A DNA stretch of 64,000 nt from Foliamicus sp965115835 (GTDB lineage: Bacteria > Pseudomonadota > Gammaproteobacteria > Steroidobacterales > Foliamicaceae): NCBI GenBank assembly GCA_965115835.1, contig OZ220471.1, forward strand, positions 1,736,001 to 1,800,000, read 5' to 3'. Numbering within the stretch: position 1 is the first letter of the stretch; each line of letters opens with the position of its first letter. Shown in pieces: positions 26,037 to 35,581 of the stretch. Below the pieces are notes generated by a model. That model searched no databases. It was not told the origin of the DNA and worked only from the letters and a program-made list of their open reading frames with translations. Both the position numbers and the translations under genes were made by a program.

Positions 26037-27221
26037 CCTCGCAACGAGCGACGCCGACGGGGCGTCGTATCGGTACCGGGTAATGGTTCCCTCCCGGATC
26101 TTCTCGACTGCGTCGTCGATGACATCAAGAGGTGCCAGAAACCACTCGCGTGGAACAACAGGGTTGCCGAAGCGATCCTCGATTTCGATGTCGAGACGCG
26201 CCGGGGCGAACACCCGGTGGATCAGCTTCTCCAGTTTGGCGCGGTCGATGTTGTAGAGCTTGTACGAGGCGACGATCTCGACATCGGCCATCAGAAATGT
26301 CGGCTCCAGCCGTGCGCCGGCGATGCGCGTCTCCAACTTCGAGGTGGTGACGCCGATCTTGTGAACGAGGTTGCGATTCTCGACAACGAACGGAATGTTC
26401 GCCTTGCTCCGCAACACATAGATCGTGCCGCTGGCCTCGTCGCCATACGCAGTCACGTTGGCGAACAATGGACCCGCAGTGGTCTCCAGTATCCGCCTGC
26501 CCTTCTCGTCCTTGTGCAGCGCGCGTTGGAGCGAACGCCTGAGCATGTTGCTTTCGGTGCCGTTGTCGAAGATCACGCGCAGCCGGGCGTCCCGGTCGCC
26601 GTAGCTTTGCGTGAACTCCTCACCCATCTCGGCTACAAGGGCTTTCTGCCCGCCGATGATGAAGAAACGACCGGGCTCGATATCGGCCTGGATGCCGGAA
26701 GGGTGGGTCTCGCGAAGGCCGGCATCCAGCTCTTTCTGCACTTGCTCGAAGAGTGGGCGGAAACGGTCGAAGTCCTTGCAGCGGCTGCGGGTTGCGATTT
26801 CCTCGGCGGCGCGCTTCTCCGCGCTCGGCCGGACATGGCGAAGGTCGGTAACGTCCGGCGCAGCAGGCTCTACGCCGAGCTCGGCGAGCAGCACATCATC
26901 GTCCATGGCGTCCAGCGGGGCAGACGCAACTTCGGGCGGATGGCTCAAGAGCCCCTGATGATCGAATGGGGCCAGCAATGCGCGGCAGTCGTCCTGCTCG
27001 CCGATACGGTCCAGGCGCACCGCATGGAGGCGTTCGAAGATGTCGCCATCCTCGCCGTGGCGCGGGGCGCGGCCATGCGCCTCGACGAAACGCTGGATTT
27101 CCCCGAAGCCCGCGATGATCCGCTCCTCCGTCGACGTGTGGCTCGCTGTCTTTTCCTGCTTGATCTCGACGCCCAGTTCGGCGAGCAGCGCATCGTCCTC
27201 GTCGGTGAATTTTCTATCCAT
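26028..27221 (-). CDS. T5orf172 (GIY-YIG-like) nuclease of a methyltransferase-helicase locus
   Basis: 397 residues. The N-terminal 110 residues include two copies of an acidic motif (DDALLAELGVE and DDVLLAELGVE). The middle domain runs RSRCKDFDRFRPLFEQVQKE to RFFIIGGQKALVAEMGEEF. The C-terminal T5orf172/Mug113 domain has TIYVLRSKANIPFVVENRNL, HKIGVTTSKLETRI and EPTFLMADVEIVASYKL, where the KIG-T and Arg positions correspond to the GIY-YIG nuclease core. It overlaps the upstream helicase by 8 nt. Equivalent to YeeC in the yeeA-yeeB-yeeC cluster of Bacillus subtilis as I recall it; likely the cutting subunit. Confidence 0.75.
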   Translation of the reverse strand: MDRKFTDEDDALLAELGVEIKQEKTASHTSTEERIIAGFGEIQRFVEAHGRAPRHGEDGDIFERLHAVRLDRIGEQDDCRALLAPFDHQGLLSHPPEVASAPLDAMDDDVLLAELGVEPAAPDVTDLRHVRPSAEKRAAEEIATRSRCKDFDRFRPLFEQVQKELDAGLRETHPSGIQADIEPGRFFIIGGQKALVAEMGEEFTQSYGDRDARLRVIFDNGTESNMLRRSLQRALHKDEKGRRILETTAGPLFANVTAYGDEASGTIYVLRSKANIPFVVENRNLVHKIGVTTSKLETRIAGARLEPTFLMADVEIVASYKLYNIDRAKLEKLIHRVFAPARLDIEIEDRFGNPVVPREWFLAPLDVIDDAVEKIREGTITRYRYDAPSASLVARQR

Positions 27222-29232
27222 CGGCGGCTTCGGCCCTCATGCGGGCGAGGAAGGCCACGCCTTCCGCCATGCGCCTCTCCCAAGGGTCCTGCGACGAAAT
27301 TAACGGAAGCCGGCCGCGCTCCTGCTTGAACCGGAGGGCCCGCCGTGCGAGGTCGCGCGAGTCCTCGAGCGTGAGCTGGGTCTTCTTCGCCGTGATAATG
27401 GAAGCAACCTGCTCAAGGTTCTCCTCGCTCATGGTCTTGGCCAAGATAGCGTAAGCCTCGCCAAAGGGGTTGATTCTGTCGATCAGGTCGATGTCGAGGT
27501 CGCGCACATCCATGGCGAATTTGCGAACGCCATCGATCAAGGCGGTGCTTCCGCCTGTCTGCGGCTCGGTACTTTCTCGTGTGGTTTCCTTCGCTTTCTG
27601 GATCAGGTTCATGGCCGCAACAGCGTGTTGGCGAACAGCCTCCCCATCCTTTTCGGTAAGCTCCGGGTATCGGTCCTTGACGATCTTGCCCATCCGCACT
27701 TGGGTAAGTTCCTCGGGCACGACCTCTTCGTCGAAGATACCGCGCTCGACAGCGGTCTTGTCCTGCGCAAATGCGGCGATCACCTCGTTCAGATCCTCCC
27801 GGCAGATGCGCTGGGCCTCTTTCCCCTCCGGTTCCGCGAGACCCTTGATCTCGATGTGGAACTGGCCGGTGCTTTCGTTGATTCCGACATTGCATTTTTG
27901 CGGGTCGTAGCCTCCTTCTCCATAGTCGACGCCTTCGACAGAACTGTTGTCCGACTTCTTTGGCGTGAAATGGAAGGAGGGTGCGAGCACCTGCTCCATC
28001 AGCAGGCTCGCCGCGATGGCTTTGAGAGTGTCGTTCACAGCCTCGGCAACCGCATCCTCGGACGCATCCGGCTCGGCGACCAGGTTGGTGAAGCGAGTGC
28101 GGGTCTTGCCTGGCGCGTCGCGAGTCGCACGGCCGATGATCTGCACGATCTCGGTCAGGCTGGAACGGTAGCCCACTGTCAACGCGTGATCGCACCAGAT
28201 CCAGTCGAAGCCCTCCTTGGCCATGCCGAGGGCAATGATGATATCGACATGGTTGCGATCATTCTTCCGTTCCTGATCCCTGAGCGCGGCCGCGACCCGC
28301 TCCCGTCGTTTCGGATCGTCATCGACCAGATCGGCGATGCGGAGAATCCGGCCCGCGCCCGTCTTGACCAGTTGGAACCCGGTCGCCGCGTCTGCGCCCT
28401 GCCACTCGCCCAGCTCCTCGATGATGTGCTCGACCTCGCGGATCTTGTCCCTAGTGCTCTCGCGCGAGTTGACGTTGGGGATGTGGATGATTGTCTTCTC
28501 GTCCGGATCGAGCACTTTCAGGATATTGTCGGCATAGCTCCCCGCGTAGAAGAAATAGCCGATGTCGAGGCGCTTCAAATACTTGTAGCCATTGAGCTGT
28601 TCGTAATAGGTGTAAGTGACGGTCTCGAACTTCGCCTCGTCATGGGGCATGAGCACGGGCTCGGCGTCGCCTCGGAAATACGACCCCGTCATTGCCACAA
28701 TGTGCGTTTTGTCGCGTGCGATGAGTTGCCCGATATGTTCGCCCAAGCGGTTGTCGGGATTGGCCGAGACATGGTGGAACTCGTCGACCGCAATCAGCCG
28801 CCCGTCGAATGCGTCCGCGCCGAACCGGTCTACTGCAAAACGGAAGGTGGCATGGGTGCAAATCAGGATGCGGGAATCGCTGTCGAGAAATGTCTTCAGC
28901 GAATTGACCTTGCCGCCATCGGCGCCGGGGGCATTGCAAAGGTTCCATTTCGGGTGAACGGTCCAGTCGGCCCAGAAACCGAAATTGCTCAGGGCCGTGT
29001 CCTCAAAACTCGCGCCGATGGTCTTTTCCGGCACGACGATGATCGCCTGCCGCAGACCCTGGTTGCGCAGCTTGTCCAGCGCAATGAACATCAGCGCACG
29101 GCTCTTGCCCGATGCCGGCGGCGACTTGATCAGGAGATACTGCTCGCCGCGCCTCTCCCAAGTCCGCTCCTGCATCGGGCGCATGCCGAGCTCGTTGGAA
29201 CGGGTGGATCTGCCGCTACAGGCATAAGTGAC
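26377..29232. repeat. Tandem duplication, copy A (helicase + nuclease segment)
   Basis: This segment and 29326-31880 are near-identical over long stretches (offset 2949 nt at the left end), including helicase and nuclease coding parts. Copy B has lost part of the nuclease gene. The ~95-nt unit between copies (29233-29325) is unique and holds a perfect 14-bp palindrome, AACCTGTACAGGTT, at 29314-29327. Confidence 0.85.
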
Positions 29233-29259
29233 CGAGATGGAGGGGATAGATTCATTCAT
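27214..29259 (-). CDS. DEAD/DEAH-type helicase, N-terminally shortened duplicate
   Basis: 681 residues from an ATG at 29259 with GAGG 8 nt ahead. After ten unrelated residues (MNESIPSISV) it matches the full-length helicase at 29864-32374 from its residue ~165 on. It keeps the phosphate loop SPPASGKS (Lys52), the DEFH box, and the motif VI segment QIIGRATRD. The N-terminal ~165 residues of the parent are missing. Its start overlaps the stop of the broken nuclease frame (ATGA), and its end overlaps the intact nuclease. With motifs and reading frame intact, it is probably expressed as a helicase core lacking its N-terminal module. Confidence 0.75.
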   Translation of the reverse strand: MNESIPSISVTYACSGRSTRSNELGMRPMQERTWERRGEQYLLIKSPPASGKSRALMFIALDKLRNQGLRQAIIVVPEKTIGASFEDTALSNFGFWADWTVHPKWNLCNAPGADGGKVNSLKTFLDSDSRILICTHATFRFAVDRFGADAFDGRLIAVDEFHHVSANPDNRLGEHIGQLIARDKTHIVAMTGSYFRGDAEPVLMPHDEAKFETVTYTYYEQLNGYKYLKRLDIGYFFYAGSYADNILKVLDPDEKTIIHIPNVNSRESTRDKIREVEHIIEELGEWQGADAATGFQLVKTGAGRILRIADLVDDDPKRRERVAAALRDQERKNDRNHVDIIIALGMAKEGFDWIWCDHALTVGYRSSLTEIVQIIGRATRDAPGKTRTRFTNLVAEPDASEDAVAEAVNDTLKAIAASLLMEQVLAPSFHFTPKKSDNSSVEGVDYGEGGYDPQKCNVGINESTGQFHIEIKGLAEPEGKEAQRICREDLNEVIAAFAQDKTAVERGIFDEEVVPEELTQVRMGKIVKDRYPELTEKDGEAVRQHAVAAMNLIQKAKETTRESTEPQTGGSTALIDGVRKFAMDVRDLDIDLIDRINPFGEAYAILAKTMSEENLEQVASIITAKKTQLTLEDSRDLARRALRFKQERGRLPLISSQDPWERRMAEGVAFLARMRAEAADG

Positions 29260-29871
29260 GGAATATCCTCGCCAGTACAGGATAGCTGAACCCGCATAGC
29301 TTCACATGTGGTAAACCTGTACAGGTTCTCAACAACGAACGGAATGTTCGCCTTGCTCCGCAACACATAGATCGTGCCGCTGGCCTCGTCGCCATACGCA
29401 GTCACGTTGGCGAACAATGGACCCGCAGTGGTCTCCAGTATCCGCCTGCCCTTCTCGTCCTTGTGCAGCGCGCGCTGGAGCGAACGCCTGAGCATGTTGC
29501 TTTCGGTGCCGTTGTCGAAGATCACGCGCAGCCGGGCGTCCCGGTCGCCGTAGCTTTGCGTGAACTCCTCGCCCATCTCGGCTACAAGGGCTTTCTGCCC
29601 GCCGATGATGAAGAAACGGCCAGGCTTGATATCGGCTTGGATGCTGGAGGGGTGGGTCTCGCGGAGGCCGGCATCCAGCTCTTTCTGCACCTGCTCGAAG
29701 AGTGGGCGGAAACGGTCGAAGTCCTTGCAGCGGCTGCGGTTTGCGATTTCCTCGGTGGCGTGCTTCTCCGCGCTCGGCCGACATGGCGAGGTCGGTAACG
29801 TCCGGCGCAGCGGGCTCAATGCCCAGTTCGGCGAGCAGCGCATCGTCCTCGTCGGTGAATTTTCTATCCAT
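29256..29871 (-). pseudogene. Broken duplicate of the T5orf172 nuclease
   Basis: Starts like the intact copy (MDRKFTDEDDALLAELG) but jumps from the first to the second LAELG(V/I)E motif, deleting about 84 codons, probably by recombination between these internal repeats. A 1-nt deletion near 29785 then shifts the frame. After the shift the sequence matches the intact protein up to KANIPFVVEN, where homology ends; the catalytic T5orf172 core is absent. The frame closes with 15 unrelated residues, its TGA overlapping the next ATG. No nuclease activity is expected. Confidence 0.8.
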
Positions 29872-31880
29872 CGGCGGCTTCGGCCCTCATGCGGGCGAGG
29901 AAGGCCACGCCTTCCGCCATGCGCCTCTCCCAAGGGTCCTGCGACGAAATTAACGGAAGCCGGCCACGCTCCTGCTTGAACCGGAGGGCCCGCCGTGCGA
30001 GGTCGCGCGAGTCCTCGAGCGTGAGCTGGGTCTTCTTCGCCGTGATAATGGAAGCAACCTGCTCAAGGCTCTCCTCGCTCATGGTCTTGGCCAAGATAGC
30101 GTAAGCCTCGCCAAAGGGGTTGATCCTGTCGATCAGGTCGATGCCGAGGTCGCGCACATCCATGGCGAATTTGCGGACGCCGTCGATCAGGGCGGTGCTT
30201 GCGCCTGTCTGGGGCTTGGCACCTTCCTGTGTGGTCTCCTTGGCCTTCTGGATCAGGTTCATGGCCGCAATGGCGTGTTGGCGAACGGCCTCCTGATCCC
30301 CTTCGGTAAGCTCCGGGTATCGGTCCTTGATGATCTTGCCCATCCGCACTTGGGTAAGTTCTTCGGGCACGACCTCCTCGTCGAAGATACCGCGTTCGAC
30401 AGCGGTCTTGTCCTGCGCGAATGCGGCGATCACCTCGTTCAGATCCTCCCGGCAGATGCGCTGGGCCTCTTTCCCTTCCGGTTCCGCGAGACCCTTGATC
30501 TCAATGTGGAACTGGCCGGTGCTTTCGTCGATTCCGACATTGCACCTTTGCGAATCGTAGCCTCCTTCTCCATAGTCGAAGCCTTCGACAGAACGGTTGC
30601 CCGGTTTCTTTGGCGTGAAATGGAAGCGAGGCGCAAGCACTTGCTTCATCATCAGGCCCTGCGTGATGGCATTGAGAGTGTCGTTCACAGCCTCGGCAAC
30701 CGCATTCTCGGACGCGTCCGGCTCGGCGATCAGGTTGGTGAAGCGGGTGCGGGTCTTGCCTGGCGCGTCGCGAGTCGCGCGGCCGATGATCTGCATGATC
30801 TCGGTCAGGCTGGAACGGTAACCCACCGTCAACGCATGCTCGCACCAGATCCAGTCGAAGCCCTCCTTGGCCATGCCGAGAGCAATGATGATATCGACAT
30901 GTTTGCGGTCATTCTTCCGTTCTGGATCCCTGAGCGCAGCCGTGACCCGCTCCCGTCGGCTCGGATCGTCATCGACCAAATCGGCGATCCGCAGAACCCG
31001 GTTCGTGGGTGTCTTGACTAATTGAAATCCGGTCTCTGAATCGACACCTTGCCATTCTCCGAGTTCCTCCATGATGCCATCGACCTCGCCGCCCTTGTCC
31101 TTGGTGCTCTCGCGCGAGTTGACATTGGGGATGTGGATGATTGTCTTCTCGTCTGGATTGAGCACTTTCCGGATATTGTCAACATAGCTCCCCGTGTAGA
31201 AGAAATAGTCGATGTCGAGGAACTTCAGATACTCGTAGCCGTTGAGCAGCTCGTAATAGGTGTACGTGAAGGTCTCGAACCGCGCTTCGTCATGGGGCGT
31301 GAGCACGGGCTCGGCGTCGCCTCGGAAATACGACCCCGTCATTGCCACAATGTGCGTTTTGTCGCGCGCGATGAGTTGCCCGATATGTTCGCCCAAGCGG
31401 TTGTCGGGATTGGCCGAGACATGGTGGAACTCGTCGACCGCAATCAGCCGCCCGTCGAATGCGTCCGCGCCGAACCGGTCTACTGCAAAACGGAAGGTGG
31501 CATGGGTGCAAATCAGGATGCGGGAATCGCTGTCGAGAAATGTCTTCAGCGAATTGACCTTGCCGCCATCGGCGCCAGGAGCGTTGCAAAGGTTCCATTT
31601 CGGCTCAACGGTCCAATCAGCCCAAAAACCAAAGTCGATCAGGGCCGCGTCGTCAAAGCTCGCGCCGATGGTCTTTTCCGGCACAACGATGATCGCCTGC
31701 CGCAGACCCTGGTTGTGCAGCTTGTCCAGCGCAATGAACATCAGCGCGCGGCTCTTGCCCGATGCCGGCGGCGACTTGATCAGGAGATACTGCTCGTGGC
31801 GCCTCTCCCAAGCCCGCTCCTGCATCGGGCGCATGCCGAATTCGTTGGAACGAGCGGAGCTGCCGCTACGGGCATAGGTG
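29326..31880. repeat. Tandem duplication, copy B (truncated nuclease + helicase)
   Basis: Homologous to 26377-29232. The right edge is where the full-length helicase continues into its unique N-terminal region; the left edge is inside the nuclease gene. Sequence divergence is a few percent, concentrated in codon third positions, so the duplication is not brand new. Confidence 0.8.
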
Positions 31881-32374
31881 GCAAAGGTGCGGGGAACCAA
31901 TTGATTCTTGGAAAACCTGACCCTCTGGTTGAATCGGCGAAGGAAAAGGCGCGCGGTCACGAGCGAAATCTGAAGCCTGAAGGTCGCGTCTTCTTCTTCG
32001 GATAGGCCCGAATGTCCGCCATGGGGGTGCATTCTGCTCATCAACCCCTGAACATATTGCGGCTTTTGGTTGTTGGGGTTCCATTCGTTATAGTCGGCGA
32101 GCAAGAACGGCGGCTGGAGCTTGCCTAGGTAATCCCGCTTTGCCTTGCTGTTATCGTCGCCCTTATAGCCCAATTTGTCGGCGAATGTGTTGAGATAGCT
32201 CTCGTAGAACTTCCGGAGCTCCCCATTTGCCGATGACCATTCCTTGCGATCGAACGCTGAGACCGCCTGTGTCAAATGGCCTTCTGCATCGTCAAAGCGG
32301 TGCCGGCGCAACAGATTAACGACTTCGCTTTTAGCTCCATGGAAGTCGAGTTTGAGAGGGTCTGAAGGCAGCAT
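29864..32374 (-). CDS. DEAD/DEAH-type helicase (YeeB-like), full length
   Basis: 836 residues, ATG at 32374. The N-terminal ~165 residues (including FRLQISLVTARLFLRRFNQR) are unique to this copy. Helicase core: YLLIKSPPASGKSRALMF with Lys207, AVDEFHHVSANPDN, MTGSYFRGD, and motif VI QIIGRATRDAPGK. C-terminal helical domain to EAADG. SF2 helicases of this kind accompany YeeA-type methyltransferases and probably translocate on unmodified DNA. It overlaps the broken nuclease start by 8 nt, as the duplicate does with the intact nuclease. Confidence 0.85.
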   Translation of the reverse strand: MLPSDPLKLDFHGAKSEVVNLLRRHRFDDAEGHLTQAVSAFDRKEWSSANGELRKFYESYLNTFADKLGYKGDDNSKAKRDYLGKLQPPFLLADYNEWNPNNQKPQYVQGLMSRMHPHGGHSGLSEEEDATFRLQISLVTARLFLRRFNQRVRFSKNQLVPRTFATYARSGSSARSNEFGMRPMQERAWERRHEQYLLIKSPPASGKSRALMFIALDKLHNQGLRQAIIVVPEKTIGASFDDAALIDFGFWADWTVEPKWNLCNAPGADGGKVNSLKTFLDSDSRILICTHATFRFAVDRFGADAFDGRLIAVDEFHHVSANPDNRLGEHIGQLIARDKTHIVAMTGSYFRGDAEPVLTPHDEARFETFTYTYYELLNGYEYLKFLDIDYFFYTGSYVDNIRKVLNPDEKTIIHIPNVNSRESTKDKGGEVDGIMEELGEWQGVDSETGFQLVKTPTNRVLRIADLVDDDPSRRERVTAALRDPERKNDRKHVDIIIALGMAKEGFDWIWCEHALTVGYRSSLTEIMQIIGRATRDAPGKTRTRFTNLIAEPDASENAVAEAVNDTLNAITQGLMMKQVLAPRFHFTPKKPGNRSVEGFDYGEGGYDSQRCNVGIDESTGQFHIEIKGLAEPEGKEAQRICREDLNEVIAAFAQDKTAVERGIFDEEVVPEELTQVRMGKIIKDRYPELTEGDQEAVRQHAIAAMNLIQKAKETTQEGAKPQTGASTALIDGVRKFAMDVRDLGIDLIDRINPFGEAYAILAKTMSEESLEQVASIITAKKTQLTLEDSRDLARRALRFKQERGRLPLISSQDPWERRMAEGVAFLARMRAEAADG

Positions 32375-32402
32375 CCGAACAAGCTCAACGTTGAGTTTCG
32401 GA

Positions 32403-32634
32403 TTAACTATTATACTTGGAGGCCGAGATCGCGAACTCGACCAACGCGCGGCCCAGATGCACCGGCCCCCTCTCTGGGATAACCATGATATCCTCTTCGT
32501 AGGCGATACGCGACTCGCGCCGATTTACTTGAAGCGCAGCACCTCCCTGCTATCCCCTATTGGATTTCCCAAACTTCCATGTCGATGTGCGACTGGAAGT
32601 CTCCGATGGTTTCGGCAGCAGCGACGACGGTCAT
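32403..32634 (-). pseudogene. Possible decayed small gene between methyltransferase and helicase
   Basis: The 270-nt gap holds broken minus-strand frames that together look like one small protein. MTVVAAAETIGDFQSHIDME runs from 32634 to a TAG at 32557. DSREVLRFK then sits in a second frame, and RIAYEEDIMVIPERGPVHLG up to a TAA at 32403 in a third. The last part is very protein-like. Could be a lost fourth subunit; weak evidence. Confidence 0.3.
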
Positions 32635-32648
32635 GCGACTGAACTCGC

Positions 32649-35402
32649 TTATACCGCTCCCCTCGTTTTACTCATGTCGATATATAACTCGAACAACTTC
32701 TCCAGCCGTTCCGTGTCGTTACGGAAGCGGCGGCCAATGTAGATGCGCTCAAGAACCTCGTCGTTACGCTCGTGCGCGGCGCGCAGATTATCCGGCATCT
32801 TGTCCGGATCGTAGAGATCGGCAATGGTCGCCGGAAAATGCGACTCGCGGGCGAGCAGAATGTTCTCCGCGCACTCTGTCAGATAGGTTCTGTTCTTTTC
32901 TGTCAGGGTGGGCACCGGGAAGGTGTTCCAGCCGAGCGTGTTGGAGTAGCGAAAGTCAGTCTTGAGCTTCCCGCACACCGTCCCGATCCAGACCCGATGA
33001 AGCCGCGACGCGATCAGCGCCATGTTCCACAGCGGGGCGTTGTAGAGGGCGAACGCAGCATTGGAGACGATGGTTCCCCGGGACATGTAGCCTACGGGCA
33101 GGTAGTCGCGCCCCTCGGACGATACGCTCGGAATGACGATGACGGTTTCGTCTCCGGTCTGTCGAACTTCGCCGAACCGAAACGGAACTGAGGCCAAGGC
33201 CCTTGTGGCCTGTTTATTTGAGCGAGAGCGTTGCTTTCGGATGGCTTCCACCCGATTGCGAACGGCCGGAATCGTAAGGGCCTCTTCCAGATGCTTGTCC
33301 TTGATCCAGAGGCAGTATCGGGACAATCCCCGAATAAACTCGGCGGAACCGTAGAAGCGCCGGATGAAGCGAGCCCTCTGCTCAGTTGTCAGCCCAAGTG
33401 TGTCCACCTCGTCCCTTGCCAGCAGCAGATGGCCGCTATCGACGGGCTTGTTCCCGATACTCATCTCGCCAATCCCGTTCTCTGGACGAGGCATTTTGGC
33501 AACGATTCTGTTCAATCCGGGCACGAGATAAGCGTTGATGTTGGCGACCTCGCGACAGGTTCCTTCCCTGCCGGGCCGGTCAGCATAGAGCCTTCGCACA
33601 GGTCCCGGATGGGTGGATATCCCGACAATTGCCACGGTCACGCCGGCTTTGTGAGCGGCAAGATTTGCCCATTTGAAGCTGATATGAGCAAAGGCGATCT
33701 CATGACCAGTTGCATGAATCAAGGGCCAAAGGATCGCCACCTGCTGCCCCTGACAGATCGAGTTGGTGGCCACGAAGGCCGAAACGGATCGGGTCTGCGT
33801 CCCGTAGTCCGCTGCCTTCATGAACCAGCCGGCAACATAGTCGAGCGATTTCCAGTTCTTTACTCGGTCTGTGAAAATGCGCCTCAGGTCTTCTTTCTGT
33901 TCCGCAGATTGCCATGTGCTGCCGCGATACGGAGGATTGCTGCATATGTACGTCTCTCCGCCGACATTCTTGAAATCGATTCCGGCCTGATCGAGAGTCG
34001 CATCGATCAGGTCGTTGGCGGTCTGCCGGGCGTCGGTTCCCGTGGGCGGGCAGAGCTTTAGCCAGTCGAGCCTGAGTGCGTTGCCGCAGGTGATCCAGTT
34101 CTTGGCGTCGAGCGGCAGGAACTCGGCCAAGGCTTCCTGCTGCCCAAGATGGAGCACATTGCACTGATACTCCGCGATGATGAGTGCGAGCCGGGCGATC
34201 TCGGCGGGAAAGTCGCGAAGCTCGATACCCCGAAAGTTGGTGAGCGGGATGTCCGACTTGCGCCCTCGCTCGTGTCGCCGTTTGTTGATCTCCGCCTCGA
34301 TTTTACGCATTTCCTTGTAGGCGATGACCAGAAAGTTGCCGGAGCCGCAGGCGGGGTCGAAGACCCGGATGCGCGTCATGCGGTTGCGCAGGTTCAGGAG
34401 CTTTCGGGAGTTCGTCCCCGCTCCGTCCAGCTTCTCGCGGAGATCGTCGAGGAACAGCGGGTTGAGCACTTTCAGGATGTTCGGCACGCTGGTGTAGTGC
34501 ATGCCGAGCGCGCCACGCTCCTCGTCGTCGGCGACCGCCTGGATCATCGAGCCGAAAATATCGGGGTTGATTTTCTTCCAGTCGAGCTTCCCGATATGGA
34601 GAAGATAGGAGCGCGCGACCCGGCTGAAGCGCGGCACATCCGCCGATTCGGCGAAGAGTCCGCCGTTCACGTAGGGGAACGGCTCGGCCCAGCGGGGAAT
34701 GCCGGCGGCATTCCGACCTGCCGCCTTGCTGTTCATCGCGCGAAAAATCTCGCCTATTACTTCGTGGGTGTTCGAACTGTTACTGGCGCTCATCTTTTCG
34801 ACGGTGTCGGTGAACAGTCCTTGATCTTCGAAGATGTTCGTATCTTCCGCAAAAAAACAGAAAATGAGCCTCGCCATGAAGTGGTTCATTTCGTGGCGGC
34901 GAGGGGCGGTGCCCCATGCCGGATTCTCCTTCAGGAGCTCGACATAGAGCCGGTTCAGGCGGCCGGTTGCCTTGATGTCGAATGCGCTTTCGCGAATCTG
35001 CCTGACGGTCGTGATGCCGGCAAGCGGCAAGAAGAAACCGAAATGGTTGGGGAAGTCGGGATAGTCGCAAACGACAATGTCGCCGCTGGCCAGTTCCTCA
35101 GCGTGAAACTTGCTCCCATCGGTCGCCAGCACGAACTTGGCTTTGGCGCGCGCCGTCGCCGGACTGGCCCTCAGCTCCGCCAGAGTCGCCTTCGCCTCGT
35201 CTTTGGGACACACCTTGATGTGGATGTTGCCGCGCTGCAGCACACCGCCAACATCGGAACAGTTCGATGTGCCGGAACGCAGCCGTCTGATCGTTGTCGC
35301 CTTGTTGCCGAAGGCCTGGAGGAAAGCAAAGGGAAACTCGCCACCTTCGAAGGGCCGTGCGGCGAGCTTGGAAACCGCTTCCTCGATCTCAACAGCGTTC
35401 AT
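32649..35402 (-). CDS. Class I SAM-dependent DNA methyltransferase (YeeA-like)
   Basis: 917 residues. SAM site FDPACGSGNFLVIAYKEM (Asp349) and catalytic NPPY at residues 489-492 (CSNPPYRGSTW) identify an N6-adenine methylase of the COG1002/type IIG-like class. The N-terminal ~340 residues form the usual helical part (CFFAEDTNIFEDQGLFTDTV). The C-terminal region after residue 650 (including RRFYGSAEFIRGLSRYCLWI and LGWNTFPVPTL) is TaqI-like target recognition. Expected to mark self DNA for the helicase/nuclease partners encoded downstream. The ATG at 35402 overlaps the stop of a 42-codon frame. Confidence 0.9.
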   Translation of the reverse strand: MNAVEIEEAVSKLAARPFEGGEFPFAFLQAFGNKATTIRRLRSGTSNCSDVGGVLQRGNIHIKVCPKDEAKATLAELRASPATARAKAKFVLATDGSKFHAEELASGDIVVCDYPDFPNHFGFFLPLAGITTVRQIRESAFDIKATGRLNRLYVELLKENPAWGTAPRRHEMNHFMARLIFCFFAEDTNIFEDQGLFTDTVEKMSASNSSNTHEVIGEIFRAMNSKAAGRNAAGIPRWAEPFPYVNGGLFAESADVPRFSRVARSYLLHIGKLDWKKINPDIFGSMIQAVADDEERGALGMHYTSVPNILKVLNPLFLDDLREKLDGAGTNSRKLLNLRNRMTRIRVFDPACGSGNFLVIAYKEMRKIEAEINKRRHERGRKSDIPLTNFRGIELRDFPAEIARLALIIAEYQCNVLHLGQQEALAEFLPLDAKNWITCGNALRLDWLKLCPPTGTDARQTANDLIDATLDQAGIDFKNVGGETYICSNPPYRGSTWQSAEQKEDLRRIFTDRVKNWKSLDYVAGWFMKAADYGTQTRSVSAFVATNSICQGQQVAILWPLIHATGHEIAFAHISFKWANLAAHKAGVTVAIVGISTHPGPVRRLYADRPGREGTCREVANINAYLVPGLNRIVAKMPRPENGIGEMSIGNKPVDSGHLLLARDEVDTLGLTTEQRARFIRRFYGSAEFIRGLSRYCLWIKDKHLEEALTIPAVRNRVEAIRKQRSRSNKQATRALASVPFRFGEVRQTGDETVIVIPSVSSEGRDYLPVGYMSRGTIVSNAAFALYNAPLWNMALIASRLHRVWIGTVCGKLKTDFRYSNTLGWNTFPVPTLTEKNRTYLTECAENILLARESHFPATIADLYDPDKMPDNLRAAHERNDEVLERIYIGRRFRNDTERLEKLFELYIDMSKTRGAV

Positions 35403-35527
35403 CGGTCAGTCCATGTCCGCACCAAAGTTGCGAGATACAGTTCGGCAATCCCGTTGTCGGGCAAGAGGCCGGGCATCGGAAGCGAGAACGAAAAGACCAA
35501 ACCGGTCGTCAGGTTGCCTGTTTTCAT
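35399..35527 (-). CDS. Possible 42-aa peptide coupled to the methyltransferase
   Basis: ATG at 35527, MKTGNLTTGLVFSFSLPMPG to a TGA at 35399 that overlaps the methyltransferase ATG (ATGA). The exact overlap suggests translational coupling. No strong Shine-Dalgarno and no recognised domain. Confidence 0.35.
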   Translation of the reverse strand: MKTGNLTTGLVFSFSLPMPGLLPDNGIAELYLATLVRTWTDR

Positions 35528-35581
35528 CCGATCAGGATAGCCCGACTGTAGCAAGAATAGCCGCAGATTGGCATCGGAGGC

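Noticed and set aside
27625..29289. Plus-strand frame of 554 codons in the helicase region
   Set aside because: Shadow of the shortened helicase; the same shadow recurs in the duplicate copy, which explains its apparent 'conservation'.
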